Shown here one piece after another: positions 32,419 to 43,651 of a stretch of 64,000 nucleotides of DNA. The stretch comes from Usnea hakonensis. Its lineage: Eukaryota > Ascomycota > Lecanoromycetes > Lecanorales > Parmeliaceae. Location: positions 62,001-126,000 of the forward strand of contig BLJB01000184.1 in the NCBI GenBank assembly GCA_013423325.1, read 5' to 3'. The notes beneath the pieces were generated by a model. It saw only the letters and a list, made by a program, of their open reading frames with translations. It had not been told where the DNA came from and ran no database searches. The position numbers and the translations under genes are program-made. Numbering within the stretch: the stretch's first letter is position 1; every line of letters begins with the position of its first letter.

Positions 32419-34204
32419 TCATCCCCCTCGAGGAAAAATACTCACAAACCCCCCATTCATCCCCATCGCCTCCTTCCTCCTCCTCTTCTTCTCCGCAACT
32501 TCTTTCCTCTTCGCCTGCGCGAGCGCGATGTTCATTTTCTGCACGTCGGGCGTCGAGCGCACCATGGTGCCGAGGGGGGTTGTGGTCCAGATGTAGGGGT
32601 TTGTGGAGGGGGGGGCGGGGGTTGGTGAGGAGGGGAGGGGGAGGGGGTTGGGTTTGCCTGCGTTGTTGTGTTTGTGGTTGTGTTTTTGGCGCTGGGTGGG
32701 GGGTGGTTGGTGCGGTTGGGGCGAGTCTTCGAGGTGGCTGGAGTTGCGTTTTTGGGGAGGAGGGAGGGAGCTGTGAGGGGGGTGGGGGTTAGTGGGTGTC
32801 TTTTGAAGTGGAGAGGAGGGGTGGCTTGTAGGAGGGGGTTTGAGGGATGGAGGGAACGAGGGAGGGAAGTAAGGATAAAAGAAAGAAAGACAGTAAACAA
32901 GAAAAGGGAGAAACTCACGCCATCGATTCCATTCGAGCCGTGATCCTTCGCCAGCGTGCCCTCCTCCGCGCCGACATCGGAGGAAACGATGCGTCCGTGA
33001 CCAATGCTTCTTCTTTACTTTTCTCCCCTTGCGCTGGCGACGCGAGACTTGCACGTACGCCGACGTCGTTTGGGAGGTCTCGGCCCTTCGAGGTACGGCG
33101 GAGGCTGGTTCGATCGCGCAGCATGTATAGGGGACGGTTTCCGTATGTCGTGGCTGATGAAGGTGAGTCGCGCTGTGTGGGGGAGGAGGAGGCGTTTTCG
33201 ACTTGCTTGAGAGGGGAGGTGGTGCTGCCCTTTTTTGAGCGAGGGTCGTGGGTGGAAGGTGGCGAGGCTAGGGAGATGCTGGTGTTTGAGCTGGAAGGAG
33301 AAAGGCCGTCGGCGTCGTCTGAATTAGACGCAGAAGTATTCGAAGATGAGGACTCGTGCTCGGGACTCCGAGTCGACTTGTCCAAGGCCAGTTTTTTGAT
33401 CGTCAGACGCAGCTTTGGACGTGGTGACGACGTTGCAGGAGCCTGTGGCTCGGTGGTATCATCGGAGGATATTGTGTCCTCACGTTGGAATCTGTCGTAT
33501 CCAAGCTTCCTGTATCCCTCCGCGTACCAGGCTTTTTGATAGACATCTATAAGCTTTTCGCAGCGGCGACATGGTAATGATGTGGATTCATCGTGGCGAT
33601 CAAGGGGGATGTCGAACAAGGCGTTGCCTTCGTGGGCGTGGAGGGGAAGCTCGGTACCGTGGCAGGTGATTTTGGTTGCTTCTGGGGAGGGGAAGGGATC
33701 CTCATCGCTGGAGTGAGAGACGTCGCTGAGACAATCGGCGTCCTCGCAAAAGGTAACATTACCATTGCGATAGTCGCCGCATTCGCAACGTTCCGTATTC
33801 GTTTTCAAGAAAATCGCATCGGCTTTGGTGCGGAGCTGAAGTAGAGACTCGGCTGCATTGCAAGCCGAGGAGTCACCTTTGGTGCGTAGCTGGAGTAGAG
33901 ACTCGGCTGCATTGCGAGCCAAAGAGTCACCTTCGGTGACGGCGGAGGAATCCTCGCAAACATTGTGCTCAACGTATTCGTGTCTCATCGCTTGCAAAAG
34001 CATGGCTGCGGCCACTGATTCCGCATCAGGGGCAGGCAATGCTGGATCCTCGACGGGAGATGGTGGATTGACTTCCGGTGACGGGACCTGGGCTGCTTGG
34101 GTAGCATGATGATCCCCAGAAGACATGTATCTTAAACTTGGGGCGTACACTGAGGTGTCAGGTCCTAGAATTGACGCGATGGCCATAGGCTGAGATGAAG
34201 GCAT
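32419..34204 (-). CDS. Unrecognised Cys-containing, largely disordered protein
   Basis: Two exons, 32919-34204 and 32419-32770, joining in phase (GC|C) to 545 aa. The start chosen is the first ATG; the open frame continues upstream only to a GTG at 34297. The N-terminus reads MPSSQPMAIASILGPD. An 18-residue segment (NAAESLLQLRTK core) is repeated in tandem near residues 93-128. Possible zinc ligands appear as CECGDYRNGNVTFCEDADC and LPCRRCEKLIDVYQKAWYAEGYRKLGYDRFQ. A long Ser/Thr-rich stretch and a basic region follow (RRRARWRRITARMESMA). Exon 2 encodes a Pro-rich stretch and a conserved-looking TMVRSTPDVQKMNIALAQAKRKEVAEKKRRRK helix. A further donor-like GTGAGT lies just before the stop, so the true C-terminus may differ. 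I cannot assign a function. Confidence 0.7.
33823..33930 (-). repeat. 54-bp tandem duplication inside coding sequence
   Basis: Two adjacent 54-bp copies (33823-33876 and 33877-33930) differing at a handful of positions, in frame. They encode two successive 18-aa repeats in the unrecognised Cys-containing protein. Confidence 0.9.
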
Positions 34205-35466
34205 GATGAGACTGGCAGATTGCGTTGGTGATGAAGATGCAGGTCGCTGGCTTGCAGGCAATGTCAATGGCGTAAGCGAGTGGGATGGAGGCTGCACTGT
34301 TGACGGTGAACGAAAGGAAGCCAGTGTTATGGTAGAGAGTGATTTGAATTAATGCAAGGGACTTGTCGTCGAGTATTCTGTTGGCTCGTCTTGCGTAATG
34401 TCGTGAACAATGAATATCATAAGGATGGTAGTCGGGGAGGTAGAGAACGCTTTCATGGAAAAACAGCATGAAAATGCAATATAATGGCTTCGCTATGGTC
34501 CATGTTGAATGATGAGCGAGCGTAGGGAAAAGGACAAGGAAGATAATTGCATTATTTATATTTACCAGTCCGTTTAGCGAGTAGCAGTAAGAGAGCCCAC
34601 AAACAATTTAACGGTCTTTAGCACCTTTGTGAAGTAGGGGTCCTAGCTTTCAGCTGTCGTTCAGAGTCAATAGCTAAGGTATAGAAAGAAAAAAACTCAA
34701 ATCAGCCATTTGACTAGGGTGCAATGTGGTCGAAAGCAGCTTAATTTGAAAAAAAACCCCCGTATTTTTGAGCGGGATATGAGAAAAATGGGAGGCAGAT
34801 TTTTGATATGGGTATTCAAGATCCACTCTTCCAATGCTTAGGCTTGGAGAATGGATAGGTGGCGTAGGGCAAGCGGGCTGCTTGTTGGAGGTTACCGTCC
34901 GAGGGAGTCTGGAGAGCTGTCAGTATGAAGGTTTTTCCATGCTGGGTTCAGGAGTATATTGGACAGATTGTAAGCGTCTCAGCAATAGCTCCAATACTGT
35001 GCAAACATAAGAGCCCGTTCTTAGTGCAATGGGAGACAACATTTGGTGGAGGACATATCAGTTCAATTGAGCTAACACCAAGCTAGCCCAACAACAGGAT
35101 GCTATGGGGAAGCAGGACTTCACGAATCTGTGGTCATGGCATGTACTACTGAGGTAGCATGAGAGTATGAACAAAATACATCCTTGCTGCGGATTGAACC
35201 ATTCCTTTCAACCATTACTCTCTATGCAGAGCAATGGACTCAATTCGTGATAAAAGAGTGGACGCAAGCCAAAAAGGTAATCACAGACCCTTGGCAGCTT
35301 CATCTTTGGTTGAAACCAAGAGACGAATCGAGTCTCGATATCCCCACAAACATGGCTATAGACACACAATCTGTCAAGAACGGCAGCGTGTCACGCAACG
35401 CAGAGGCGTTTGCCATCTATGCATTTCCAAAGATAAGCCAGACAAAAGTGGGCCTCTGTCACTGAA
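34205..35466. other. Intergenic region
   Basis: A 1.26 kb spacer upstream of the Cys-containing gene and downstream of the J-domain gene (both minus). AT-rich patches occur around 34680-34760. No gene supported. Confidence 0.5.
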
Positions 35467-37344
35467 TCAGACTCGAACTGATTGCGACTCACTGCGTCCC
35501 ATACGAGGTCTGTGCGAAAACGGATAATGATCACGGTAATCTGCCTCGGGTTTCCACCGGTGTTGCTTCGAATTGTAAGGCCGGTCGTCGCCAGATGTCT
35601 TGGGAGAGCGCCTGAAACTATCTTCGGTTGGTGATTGAGGGATGTATTCGCCGAAGAGTTCGCCATTACGACCCATATCTCGAGTCTTTTGTGGTGTACC
35701 GCGACCAGATTCGTGTCTGCCAAGAACTGGGCGGCGGTCATCTGGTGGGAGAGCGGACGACGTGGCTCGAGCCATTGGGGGCGATCTAGTTGATACTCCT
35801 CGAGGGCTCATAGATGGACGCTCTGATGCTCGATGGCTCTCTTTTGGGCGTGCCGGGTACACTTCGGGTTCCATTACATATGCACCTTCCTGGGAGAATC
35901 CGTATGTGGTCCTTCTTTGGATGGGAGGCGGTCTTGGTTGTGGCTCCTCCGTCATCTCGGAATCTGAGTCGCTACTACTGTCGCTCGTATCCGAGGGCGC
36001 CTTCATATTCTTCAGGTTCGATGACTTCAAGGGCACGGCGGGATGGCCGGGCCGCATTCGGTCTGCCGGCATCGTTTCTGCTCGACGCATTGACGGCTGC
36101 TTGAGTTCAGGCGAGGGTTGATAGGTCGCTGAGCGCTGGGGTTCCCTCCTCGAAGAATCGAAGAGACCAAAGCCTCTCTTACTTTTGGACGATTCTGTCG
36201 AGTGGAGGGGTAAACTTGGCCGTCGTGACTCTATAATCTCCGGGGATCGCCTGTCTTTCCCAGATCTCCCAATAGGACTAACGGCTCGGCTTTCACTCCT
36301 ACGGGCCGACGGGCGTTTCTCGACAAGAGGTGGAGGCGGAGGTATTCTGGAGTCCTGGAGGGATCCTGCTCTGTTGCGGCCTTCTGAACGGCGTGGAGCT
36401 GGCTCGGCGGCATCGCGGGATTTGTTGATATGCTCTCGAGCCTGGGATTCCTTCCATAGAAGTTCATCATACTTTTCTTCGCGCTTGCTGCTCCTACGTG
36501 GCTCGTCTCGATCTTTTCTTCGCTCCTCCCCACTTCTTTTCCGCTCGTCTCCACTCCTCTTCTTGCCCTCATCACCGCTCCTCTTCTTCGGCGGGGGACT
36601 CCGCTTGCTTTTGTTATGAAAGCGATCTTCAAGTTCCGAGTCCGAGACGTCGTCCTCCACGTATGTTTCGAATTTCCCTCTTGACTTTGACTGCGCCTCC
36701 GTCCTCCTCTCCTTCTCTCTTCGCCTCCTTCCCTGATCTCGCAGCTTTGCCTCTGCTGCTCGCTCAGCCTCTCTGTCTCGCCTCTCTTTCCTCCTCCGCT
36801 CATCCTCGTCTTCTTCGTAGGCTCTCGACTTTTTTCTATCGTCCTGCATCCGCCCAGATCCAGAGGTTTTTCTTGTCGAGGTTGTATACCGATCATCTGC
36901 GGATTTTCGGGACGTTGAGGTGCGAGGTTCGCTATACCCATAGGATTCTGGTTCGTCATACCGAGTGCCAGCAGGCTCCCTAAACTCGTAGATCGGTTCA
37001 CCTCGCATTTCGAATTTTGGCATCGATCCATTCCTGGGCGATGTATACTCGTATGATGCCCGAGAGGGAAAAGACCCTCGCTCTTCGGCCATCTCAGCTC
37101 TCAGCTCGGCCAATTTGACCTTCTCGTCATAGCGCTGCCTTCTGTTTTCATCACTTAGAATCTCGTAGGCTTGTTGTACCTGGTGAAACTGCTCGGCCTT
37201 TTGCTTTTTCGCAGATTCATCCTGTACCTTGTCCGGATGGCAGGAGAGAACAAGTTTCCGGTGAGCACTTCTGATGGTCGCGAGGGTTGCGTCTTTGGGA
37301 ACATTGAGCGTCTTGTAAGGGCTCTGAGGAAGTGGATCATCCAT
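35467..37344 (-). CDS. J-domain (DnaJ) protein with long charged disordered tail
   Basis: A single exon of 625 aa. The J domain occupies residues 7-75 (SPYKTLNVPKDATLATIRSAHRKLVLSCHPDKVQ... FHQVQQAYEILSDENRRQRYDE) with the essential HPD motif at 36-38, so it can stimulate an Hsp70 ATPase. There is no G/F region, zinc finger or C-terminal DnaJ domain. The rest is extremely rich in Arg, Lys, Glu, Ser and Pro, with RS/RE runs at about 150-330 and phospho-like Ser/Asp clusters. This layout is common in fungal class C J proteins of unknown client, some of which are nuclear. Confidence 0.9.
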   Translation of the reverse strand: MDDPLPQSPYKTLNVPKDATLATIRSAHRKLVLSCHPDKVQDESAKKQKAEQFHQVQQAYEILSDENRRQRYDEKVKLAELRAEMAEERGSFPSRASYEYTSPRNGSMPKFEMRGEPIYEFREPAGTRYDEPESYGYSEPRTSTSRKSADDRYTTSTRKTSGSGRMQDDRKKSRAYEEDEDERRRKERRDREAERAAEAKLRDQGRRRREKERRTEAQSKSRGKFETYVEDDVSDSELEDRFHNKSKRSPPPKKRSGDEGKKRSGDERKRSGEERRKDRDEPRRSSKREEKYDELLWKESQAREHINKSRDAAEPAPRRSEGRNRAGSLQDSRIPPPPPLVEKRPSARRSESRAVSPIGRSGKDRRSPEIIESRRPSLPLHSTESSKSKRGFGLFDSSRREPQRSATYQPSPELKQPSMRRAETMPADRMRPGHPAVPLKSSNLKNMKAPSDTSDSSSDSDSEMTEEPQPRPPPIQRRTTYGFSQEGAYVMEPEVYPARPKESHRASERPSMSPRGVSTRSPPMARATSSALPPDDRRPVLGRHESGRGTPQKTRDMGRNGELFGEYIPQSPTEDSFRRSPKTSGDDRPYNSKQHRWKPEADYRDHYPFSHRPRMGRSESQSVRV

Positions 37345-38641
37345 GACTGTGTATCAGGTGGTTCAAAGGTCGCAAAGGGAGTGAGAGCATTGAAAGGCCA
37401 GATGTGCCTTCCACGCGAAGCAGAGGGATGGTCATGCGTATTTCATTCAATGTTTGCGTGATTTTTTTTTCGTGCCGTATCCGCACGAAAACGCGTGGCT
37501 GGAATTGGTAGGGAATGTTTTGTAAGGCTTGCCCGTGTTTGATGGACTATTCGGATTCAGAGAGGAAGTTTGGTGATGATTTTGATGATTGATGAGTGAT
37601 GATTATGAAAACAAATTGAGTGAATGAGTGAATAATAATGTATGTGAGTTCTGAATGTTGAGTAAGCCGGTGCGGATGGAAAGAATTCCCGAGGGCGCAG
37701 TCAAAGATTTGATTTTGATTTTTCCGTTCGACTTGCTCGACTTGATTTTGTATGTACGAATACGTCACGTCAGGCCACGCTTTGGTTTGGTTTCTTTCCT
37801 TGGGAGATCGACGCCGGAAATGGCGGTGGCAATAGCGAACGAGTGGTTCTGCTGACAAAAGAGGATTCTGGATGTTGATGGAATGTTCGTTTCGTTGACA
37901 GCAAGGAGAAAAGGTAAAGACCAAATCTGTTAGTCTCAAAGAGAGAGAGAAGCAGAGAGCTCACTCTTAAACCTTTGAGCTATATATTATTATGATTATT
38001 GTTGTTTGTTTGCTTGTTTTGGTTGTCTGGGGCCTGAAGCAGGCGGTGAACTAGTTAGTGCAATGCTTGCGCGACCGGTCCTATTTTTCAATTCTCAATT
38101 GCTACTCTTCGTTTCACCTTCGTTTGGGGGGAATACTGAAATTGTAGACACAGCCCGATGGTTCAGGACGGATGGAAAGGAAGCCTCTTCAGCAGTTCTT
38201 TTAAAAAGTGAAGCTGAATCCGCAGTCAAGGCTGTCGCGGGAAGAAAAAGCTGAGCGGGGCGTGGACGATCCCTCTGGGCGTTGTACTGGCACAACTCGG
38301 CTGAAGCCCCGGCGAATTCAATGGGAGTGCGGAAACAGTTTGACGATTTGTTGTTGTATATAATAATTAGCCATGAGGACTCTTTTAAGAAATCCACAGC
38401 AGGAAAGGAATGAGTGAGAGTTTATGCTACAAGAGAGGAGGTCTCATGTGAGGAAGGCTGTACAGCTCAATAGTGGTCTGCTCTGCCATTGCCATACCTT
38501 ACCTCGCGTCTTTTCCAGGTTAGAGTACAGCTGAGCACGAATAGAACATAGTTTGGCTTTGGCTTCATTCAGGTACTAAACGCCTATTGGCTCTGAAACC
38601 CTGAGCGTGCATAGAGCCAGTCATCGATGATGCCTCGATGG
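37345..38641. other. Gene-poor intergenic region, left of element
   Basis: Upstream flank of the J-domain gene. AT-rich, with a TACCTTACC motif at about 38494-38503. Short frames only; none supported. Confidence 0.5.
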
Positions 38642-38879
38642 CTCGGGGTGCGCGAAATAAACTGCACTTAGGGCCCGCAAAACCCAGTAACCTCCTCTTT
38701 CTACCAAGACTCATAATTCAATCACGAATGCTCGGATTATATAAATTCTGGTTTATAAGTTACTCTAATCGACTATTTATAAAAATTCTTCACCAAATTT
38801 ATTTGCGTATAGTGTATCGTTGTGGACTTATCCGACTTCAGAATTACGCTACATTGCAGTTTATTTCGCGCACCCCGAG
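38642..38879. mobile_element. MITE-like non-autonomous DNA transposon (238 bp)
   Basis: Perfect 25-bp terminal inverted repeats lie at 38642-38666 (starting CTCGGGGTGCGCGAAATAAA) and 38855-38879 (ending TTTCGCGCACCCCGAG). They are bounded on both sides by the 5-bp direct repeat GATGG (38637-38641 and 38880-38884), as expected for a target-site duplication. The 188-bp interior is AT-rich and has no open frame, so any transposase would have to act from elsewhere. The 5-bp duplication excludes Tc1/mariner (TA), piggyBac (TTAA), hAT (8 bp) and Mutator (9-11 bp). The long inverted ends argue against a solo LTR. Superfamily unassigned. Confidence 0.85.
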
Positions 38880-41153
38880 GATGGTTCCATCAGACTCTCT
38901 TCTCTAGGTTACGGGCCGACAACTCGTGGCCCAACGCAAGGTCTGGCGGGCAATTTTGGTGGGGTTGTGCGCTCCTGGATAAGGTACCTATGGAAAATAG
39001 GCGCTTTACGGGCTACTGGTGGACGGAGGGGAAACTCTTAATACGTCCTAGTCGTGAAGGGAGGCGCACAGGTGCATGTGCCCACTAGGCTCCTGACTCT
39101 TGTCTGCTGGCAACAAGCTAGGCTACTTGATGGGTCGACTTTTAGGCGGTTACAGTGAACATCGGACCAATGAGAAATACAGGCCAATGTGGTCTAATGT
39201 ACATCATGCAGAGTATCACATTAGTCAAGTCAATCCGTCTCTTACGAAGCTCTCCGAGGGTGTAATACCAAATTAATTGCTTCGTGCATTTCCTGAACTA
39301 CCTATGTGGAGTCCCTCTTTTGCATAATCCGGGGGGACGGGGCTTGCATCAAAGGATGTCGAATCAACATCCCAATCTTCAGCGGCGCTTCCCTGAGTCA
39401 GGCTTATCCCCGTAGTTCCTTCAGACCTAGTAATCAGTCTTCCTTCTCTTGCGCTTGATAAGAATCGTTTCACGCATGCACATAGCCATCTTGGGAGTTT
39501 GAGAATGGCGCGGGACACATTGGCCAGAGAATTTGCCAAGATTCGTCCTTTACTCTGACCCTTGCTAACCCGGGAAATCCATATCGACGGTGATAGGAAT
39601 TCCGATTCTCTCTGGAATTGTCAGGCGTTTCAACTCGCAGGGCGATAATTATGAGGAAATTATGGGTCTGCTGACTGAGGTCTCTTTCTTGTCTACCGAG
39701 GCTCCCACCGGGTGACGGAATTCCTCCGTGGCCGCTGAATAGGTAAAGTAGATACCACTGACATAAGAGTAAGCCCCTAAGCCCCTGAAGGCCCTCAGCC
39801 AGCTTTTCCTCGGACGACGCCTTGGAATGTCACGCATCACAATTAGCTTCGATGGTCTCAGGGTTCCTCGCCTTGGATGCTCCTTCTTCAACTTAAGCTG
39901 ATGGGAATATCTCATCTAATAGAGAGATTTTACATTCCCTCCTATGATACTCCATAGATTTATATCTTAGACCTGTATGTCGCAGAGGTCCATGCAAGGC
40001 TGGATTCCGAAATTTTAAACCAGGCATGTGGGTGCTAGACATTCACAACTGTCCCTCGAAAGAGATTTGATCGACCGCATTGATCCGTGATCCAGTGCTA
40101 TGCAGCAAAGCCGGTGAAGTCTCTGTTGAATCAAGAAAGCATTGCTTCTCGTCTCCAAGTCCAAAGCTGAGGACTGTCCATTAACCAGTAGCACTCTCTT
40201 TAAGGCTGACGTTTGGGCAATTCAGATCCCAGAACATTGCTCTCACACCTCAGTCCTCCATGTATGTGCGTCCAAAACCACTCAGCTTTTGTCATTGCTT
40301 TTGCCATTGCCTCACAACCTCTGAACACATCATGAACCCGCTCGATCCAATTTAATGTGTCCCTCAACTCTGAATATTTTACTAATTCTGTTAGATCCTC
40401 TGTCTGAATTAGTACGCTGCTTTTTGACTCCTCAATACCTTACCCAGTAGGCGCGTGATGTTGGTATTGGAGAGATAGAAGAAACAAAGTCTACAGAATT
40501 CAAGAGCCACAACGAGAGAATTGATAATAGGCTCTCAGTAAGGACAACCCAAATCAATGCTCATCTCGCAGAGTGTAACTGCATGACTCATTCATGTACC
40601 AGTCGACAAAGTGTAGCACAGCCCCCAGCGAGGCTTGACAGCTTTGGAAAGGCGCAAGCAAACCCAACATTGCTCTTGAGACCTTCTCATGAGAGTCTCG
40701 AAGACTCCCAAGTGCGCTTGATTCAAATATGCAGAGCAGTGTTATTGCGTGTTGTAATCAAAGTTTGTCAGTGCGATGAATCCAGAAAGGAAAAAGTAGT
40801 CTGGCAGGTATACTCACGAGAATAGAGTAGTGTCAAAAGTGCGATTATGGAATCGTTGGTTGTAATCATTGGACACGGACAAATCAAAATGCTCGAAGCT
40901 CTATAAATGTTGAAAGCTGATAGGCTTCTCGGCGACGTCATTGCCGGATGGCGTCATCCCGAAGGACTTTTTGGTTTGATTACAGATCCATTGATCCGTC
41001 AAGGGATTGTTCAAGCACTACAAACACTACATAAAGTCTCTTCTCCCCATCTACTACAACGTACATTCTACAGAGATTACTTCGACATTCACACCACCGT
41101 TCACCATTTCGTTCCTACGCAGGTTTTTCGGCTCGGGAACAAGTCCAGCCGCC
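38880..41153. other. Gene-poor intergenic region, right of element
   Basis: 2.3 kb without a convincing gene. Minus-strand open stretches at 39273-39539 (no ATG) and 39649-39915 (ATG present, 88 aa) resemble nothing I know. A TATA-like CTATAAAT at about 40903 may serve the downstream glutaredoxin gene. Could contain decayed repeats. Confidence 0.5.
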
Positions 41154-41577
41154 ATGTCCGCAGCAACCACCAAGGCCCAAGGCATCATTGACGACAACGC
41201 AGTTGGTATGCTCGAACGCTTCTCGTCATGTGTACCTCTATACTAACTTCCGCTTCCCCAGCTGTCTTTAGCAAGTCCTACTGCCCATATTGCAAAGCTA
41301 CTAAAGCGCTATTGAGCGAAATGGGTGCCAAGTACTACGCTATAGAGCTGGATCAAGTTGGTAAGGTGACATTTTAGCTGTATCCTAGACATACGTTTAC
41401 TGATTCGGCAACCCTTTAGATGATGGGACTGCAATCCAAGGCGCTCTCGCCGAAATTACGGGCCAGTCGACTGTTCCCAACGTTTTCATCAGCAAGAAAC
41501 ACATTGGTGGCAATTCGGATTTGCAATCTAAGAAGAAGGATCTACCAAATTTGTTAAAGGATGCTGGTGCGTTGTAA
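41154..41577 (+). CDS. Dithiol glutaredoxin (CPYC)
   Basis: Three exons, 41154-41205, 41262-41360 and 41420-41577, giving 102 aa, the length of cytosolic class I glutaredoxins. The active site CPYC is in FSKSYCPYCKATKALL. The glutathione-binding TVP motif is in GQSTVPNVFISKKHIGG, and the GG is followed by the conserved SDLQ. It reduces protein disulfides and glutathione mixed disulfides using GSH. Codons upstream of the ATG stay open back to at least 41007. They encode a presequence-like stretch (TISFLRRFFGSGTSPAA) that fuses in frame to MSAATTKAQ, but they contain no ATG. A mitochondrial isoform made from an upstream exon or a non-AUG start is possible, as yeast Grx2 uses two starts. Confidence 0.93.
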
Positions 41578-42451
41578 GGAGACTATAGTTCTGGAGGTCT
41601 GGATATCAAGTGGGTGGCCAAGTCCTCTGCTAGCTAGCAAATATTGTATACCCGGACTATGGATTTCCATTCGAATGTGCTCTCGTACCACACGGACAGT
41701 TACCTGCAGCAAATCTCCCCCAATATATGAAAGTCCCGCTCAAGAATTACCTACCTTCAGCCATTCACTCATTTCCACATCAACCAGTGCGCTGAGCTTC
41801 ATTGATGTCATCGCAGGTTGTCTCTAATCGTGGCATCACTTACCTTTGTGGTCTGTTAAAGAGCTAGCGCACTTGCCCACAATGCAATAGCCATGTAGTC
41901 CAGGATTGGAGCCTTGAGTACGGCTTTGAGACTTAAGCAGCCCGAGTCATAGATATGATCGCGTCTGTTCCGCATCACCTAATATGCTTGTCCTGGTCGA
42001 ACATAGGATAGTGCAACTATGGACCATATCAGATAGATTGAAACGACTTTATCCCTTTGGACGGGACATAGCTGCCAAACAGTCTGAGCATGCCTCATGC
42101 GTGGATTTGACAAATTTGGAACATTATATGCATTCGTAACATTTGACCATGCACTCCCCATATCCCCCAATGACAAGGCGCTTGACTACGATAAATGCTC
42201 GATATCAAGAGATTTCAGGTGCGGACCCTGGTATGGTCAATCCGTTTTTGCCATTTCAGCATATATATACTTGTCGTTGTTGTAACTTTCGCCCATCATT
42301 GATATTGTTGGGAGTGACTGAGCAATTCCGAGTTCTCGGTATTTACTCTACTCACTTTCAAACGTCGCTCTCGGGACTCTCGCAGCAACTGCAATTACCC
42401 TCAGTAGCATGCACATAGACTGCTTGTCAATGACATCCTCAAAGTCTCAAA
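41578..42451. other. Intergenic spacer
   Basis: Between the glutaredoxin and Aim18 genes, both plus strand. No coding support. Confidence 0.5.
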
Positions 42452-43651
42452 ATGCCTTACTCGTCTTCAACAGTAGCCGCTCGAACAATAAACTCCCTCC
42501 GATGCACCTCCACCCCTCCTCTCCGCCCACCCTTCCGCATTCCCAAACTCGCTCGACAACTCTCCTCCCGGACCCACGCCTCCACCACCCACTCCCGTAA
42601 CCCCTCACACCGCCACCCCCCAAATCACAAAATCGCCATCCTCTGCGGCGCCTCCGCTCTAGCAGCAACCTGGCTCATCCTTCGACAGAACCCCGAACGC
42701 CTCGACGCACCGCCCCCGAGCAACCGCAGCGACGCCTCCTTGACCAGCGCAGCTCGCGTCCAAATCACAGGGCAGGACCACGGGCCCCACACCGAGAAAA
42801 TCCCCACCGGCACATCCACCATCCCCTACTTCCCAAGCCGCATATGGCTCCCGCGCTCCGGCGCCCCAAGCGAGGAAGAAGCAGGCAAATCGCCGGCATT
42901 ACCAGCCGGTATGGGCGCCGCGAAAGAGGAAGAGGAGTACCAGCTCCTCGGCCTCGGCGTAAGGAAAGTGTCGTTCCTCCGGATCCAGGTCTACGTTGTG
43001 GGGATCTACGTTGCGAAGAGTGACGTGGGACGGTTACAGGGCGAATTGGTCCGCGCGTCTGTCGGGAGCGGCGCGAGCACGTTGGTGCAGGGGGAGAAAG
43101 AGGAGTTGAAGAGGACGTTGCTTGATGGGGATGGGAGTACGAAGGTGTGGGGTGAGGTTTTGAAGGGAGGGGGGGTGAGGAGCGCGGTGCGTATTGTACC
43201 GACGAGGGATACCAATTTCTCGCATATGCGGGATGGCTGGATACGTGGTATTGATTTGAGGGGTAAGGGGGAGGAGTTTGCAGATGAGGGGTTTAAGAGG
43301 GCGGTGGATCTGTTTAAGGGTATGTTGGGGGGGAGAGGATCGGTGGGGAAGGGCAAGGTTTTGCTTTTGGGGAGGGGGGTTGATGGGGGGCTGAGCGCGT
43401 GGGTGGAGGGAGAGGGGGGGGAGGCGGGGGAGGAGATGGAGGGGCGGAGGGGGGGTGGTATGGCGGGGTGGAGGGGGGGCGGTATGATGTCGCTGGGAAG
43501 CGTGGAAGATGAGAGGATCAGTAGGTTGGTGTGGATGGGGTATTTGGCGGGAAAGAATACGGCGAGTGAGGATGCGAGGAGGAGCGTGGTTGATGGGGTG
43601 TTAGAGATTGTGGAGAGGCCGTTGGGGACGGTGGAGACGCAGGTGGTGTGA
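42452..43651 (+). CDS. AIM18: Mitochondrial chalcone-isomerase-like protein (Aim18 type)
   Basis: A single exon of 399 aa. The Arg/Ser/Thr-rich N-terminus (VAARTINSLRCTSTPPLRPPFRIPKLARQL) fits a mitochondrial presequence. A TM-like stretch follows at residues 62-76 (IAILCGASALAATWLIL). The chalcone-isomerase fold spans about 160-399: EYQLLGLGVRKVSFLRIQVYVVGIYVAKSDV, then VRSAVRIVPTRDTNFSHMRDGWIRGI and DEGFKRAVDLFKGML. Yeast Aim18 and Aim46 are the relatives; both are inner-membrane proteins and their reaction is unknown. The sense strand is C-rich up to about 42940 and then becomes strongly G-rich with many G runs. A Gly/Arg-rich insert (about residues 310-350) lies in the G-rich part, and the homopolymers make assembly errors possible. 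Confidence 0.9.
   Translation: MPYSSSTVAARTINSLRCTSTPPLRPPFRIPKLARQLSSRTHASTTHSRNPSHRHPPNHKIAILCGASALAATWLILRQNPERLDAPPPSNRSDASLTSAARVQITGQDHGPHTEKIPTGTSTIPYFPSRIWLPRSGAPSEEEAGKSPALPAGMGAAKEEEEYQLLGLGVRKVSFLRIQVYVVGIYVAKSDVGRLQGELVRASVGSGASTLVQGEKEELKRTLLDGDGSTKVWGEVLKGGGVRSAVRIVPTRDTNFSHMRDGWIRGIDLRGKGEEFADEGFKRAVDLFKGMLGGRGSVGKGKVLLLGRGVDGGLSAWVEGEGGEAGEEMEGRRGGGMAGWRGGGMMSLGSVEDERISRLVWMGYLAGKNTASEDARRSVVDGVLEIVERPLGTVETQVV

Noticed and set aside
34205..34297. Extension of the Cys-containing protein start to 34297, and similar extensions for the grrA (16379) and BAG (26294) genes
   Set aside because: The upstream initiators are GTG or TTG; the first ATG codons (34204, 16304, 26231) fit better.
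36231..37031. Long alternative frames on both strands within the J-domain gene
   Set aside because: They arise from the repetitive Arg/Glu/Ser codons of the J-protein tail and have no domain support.
39273..39915. Two minus-strand frames in the gene-poor region that could be exons of a small gene
   Set aside because: One lacks an ATG, the other resembles nothing, and no splice junction linking them in phase was convincing.
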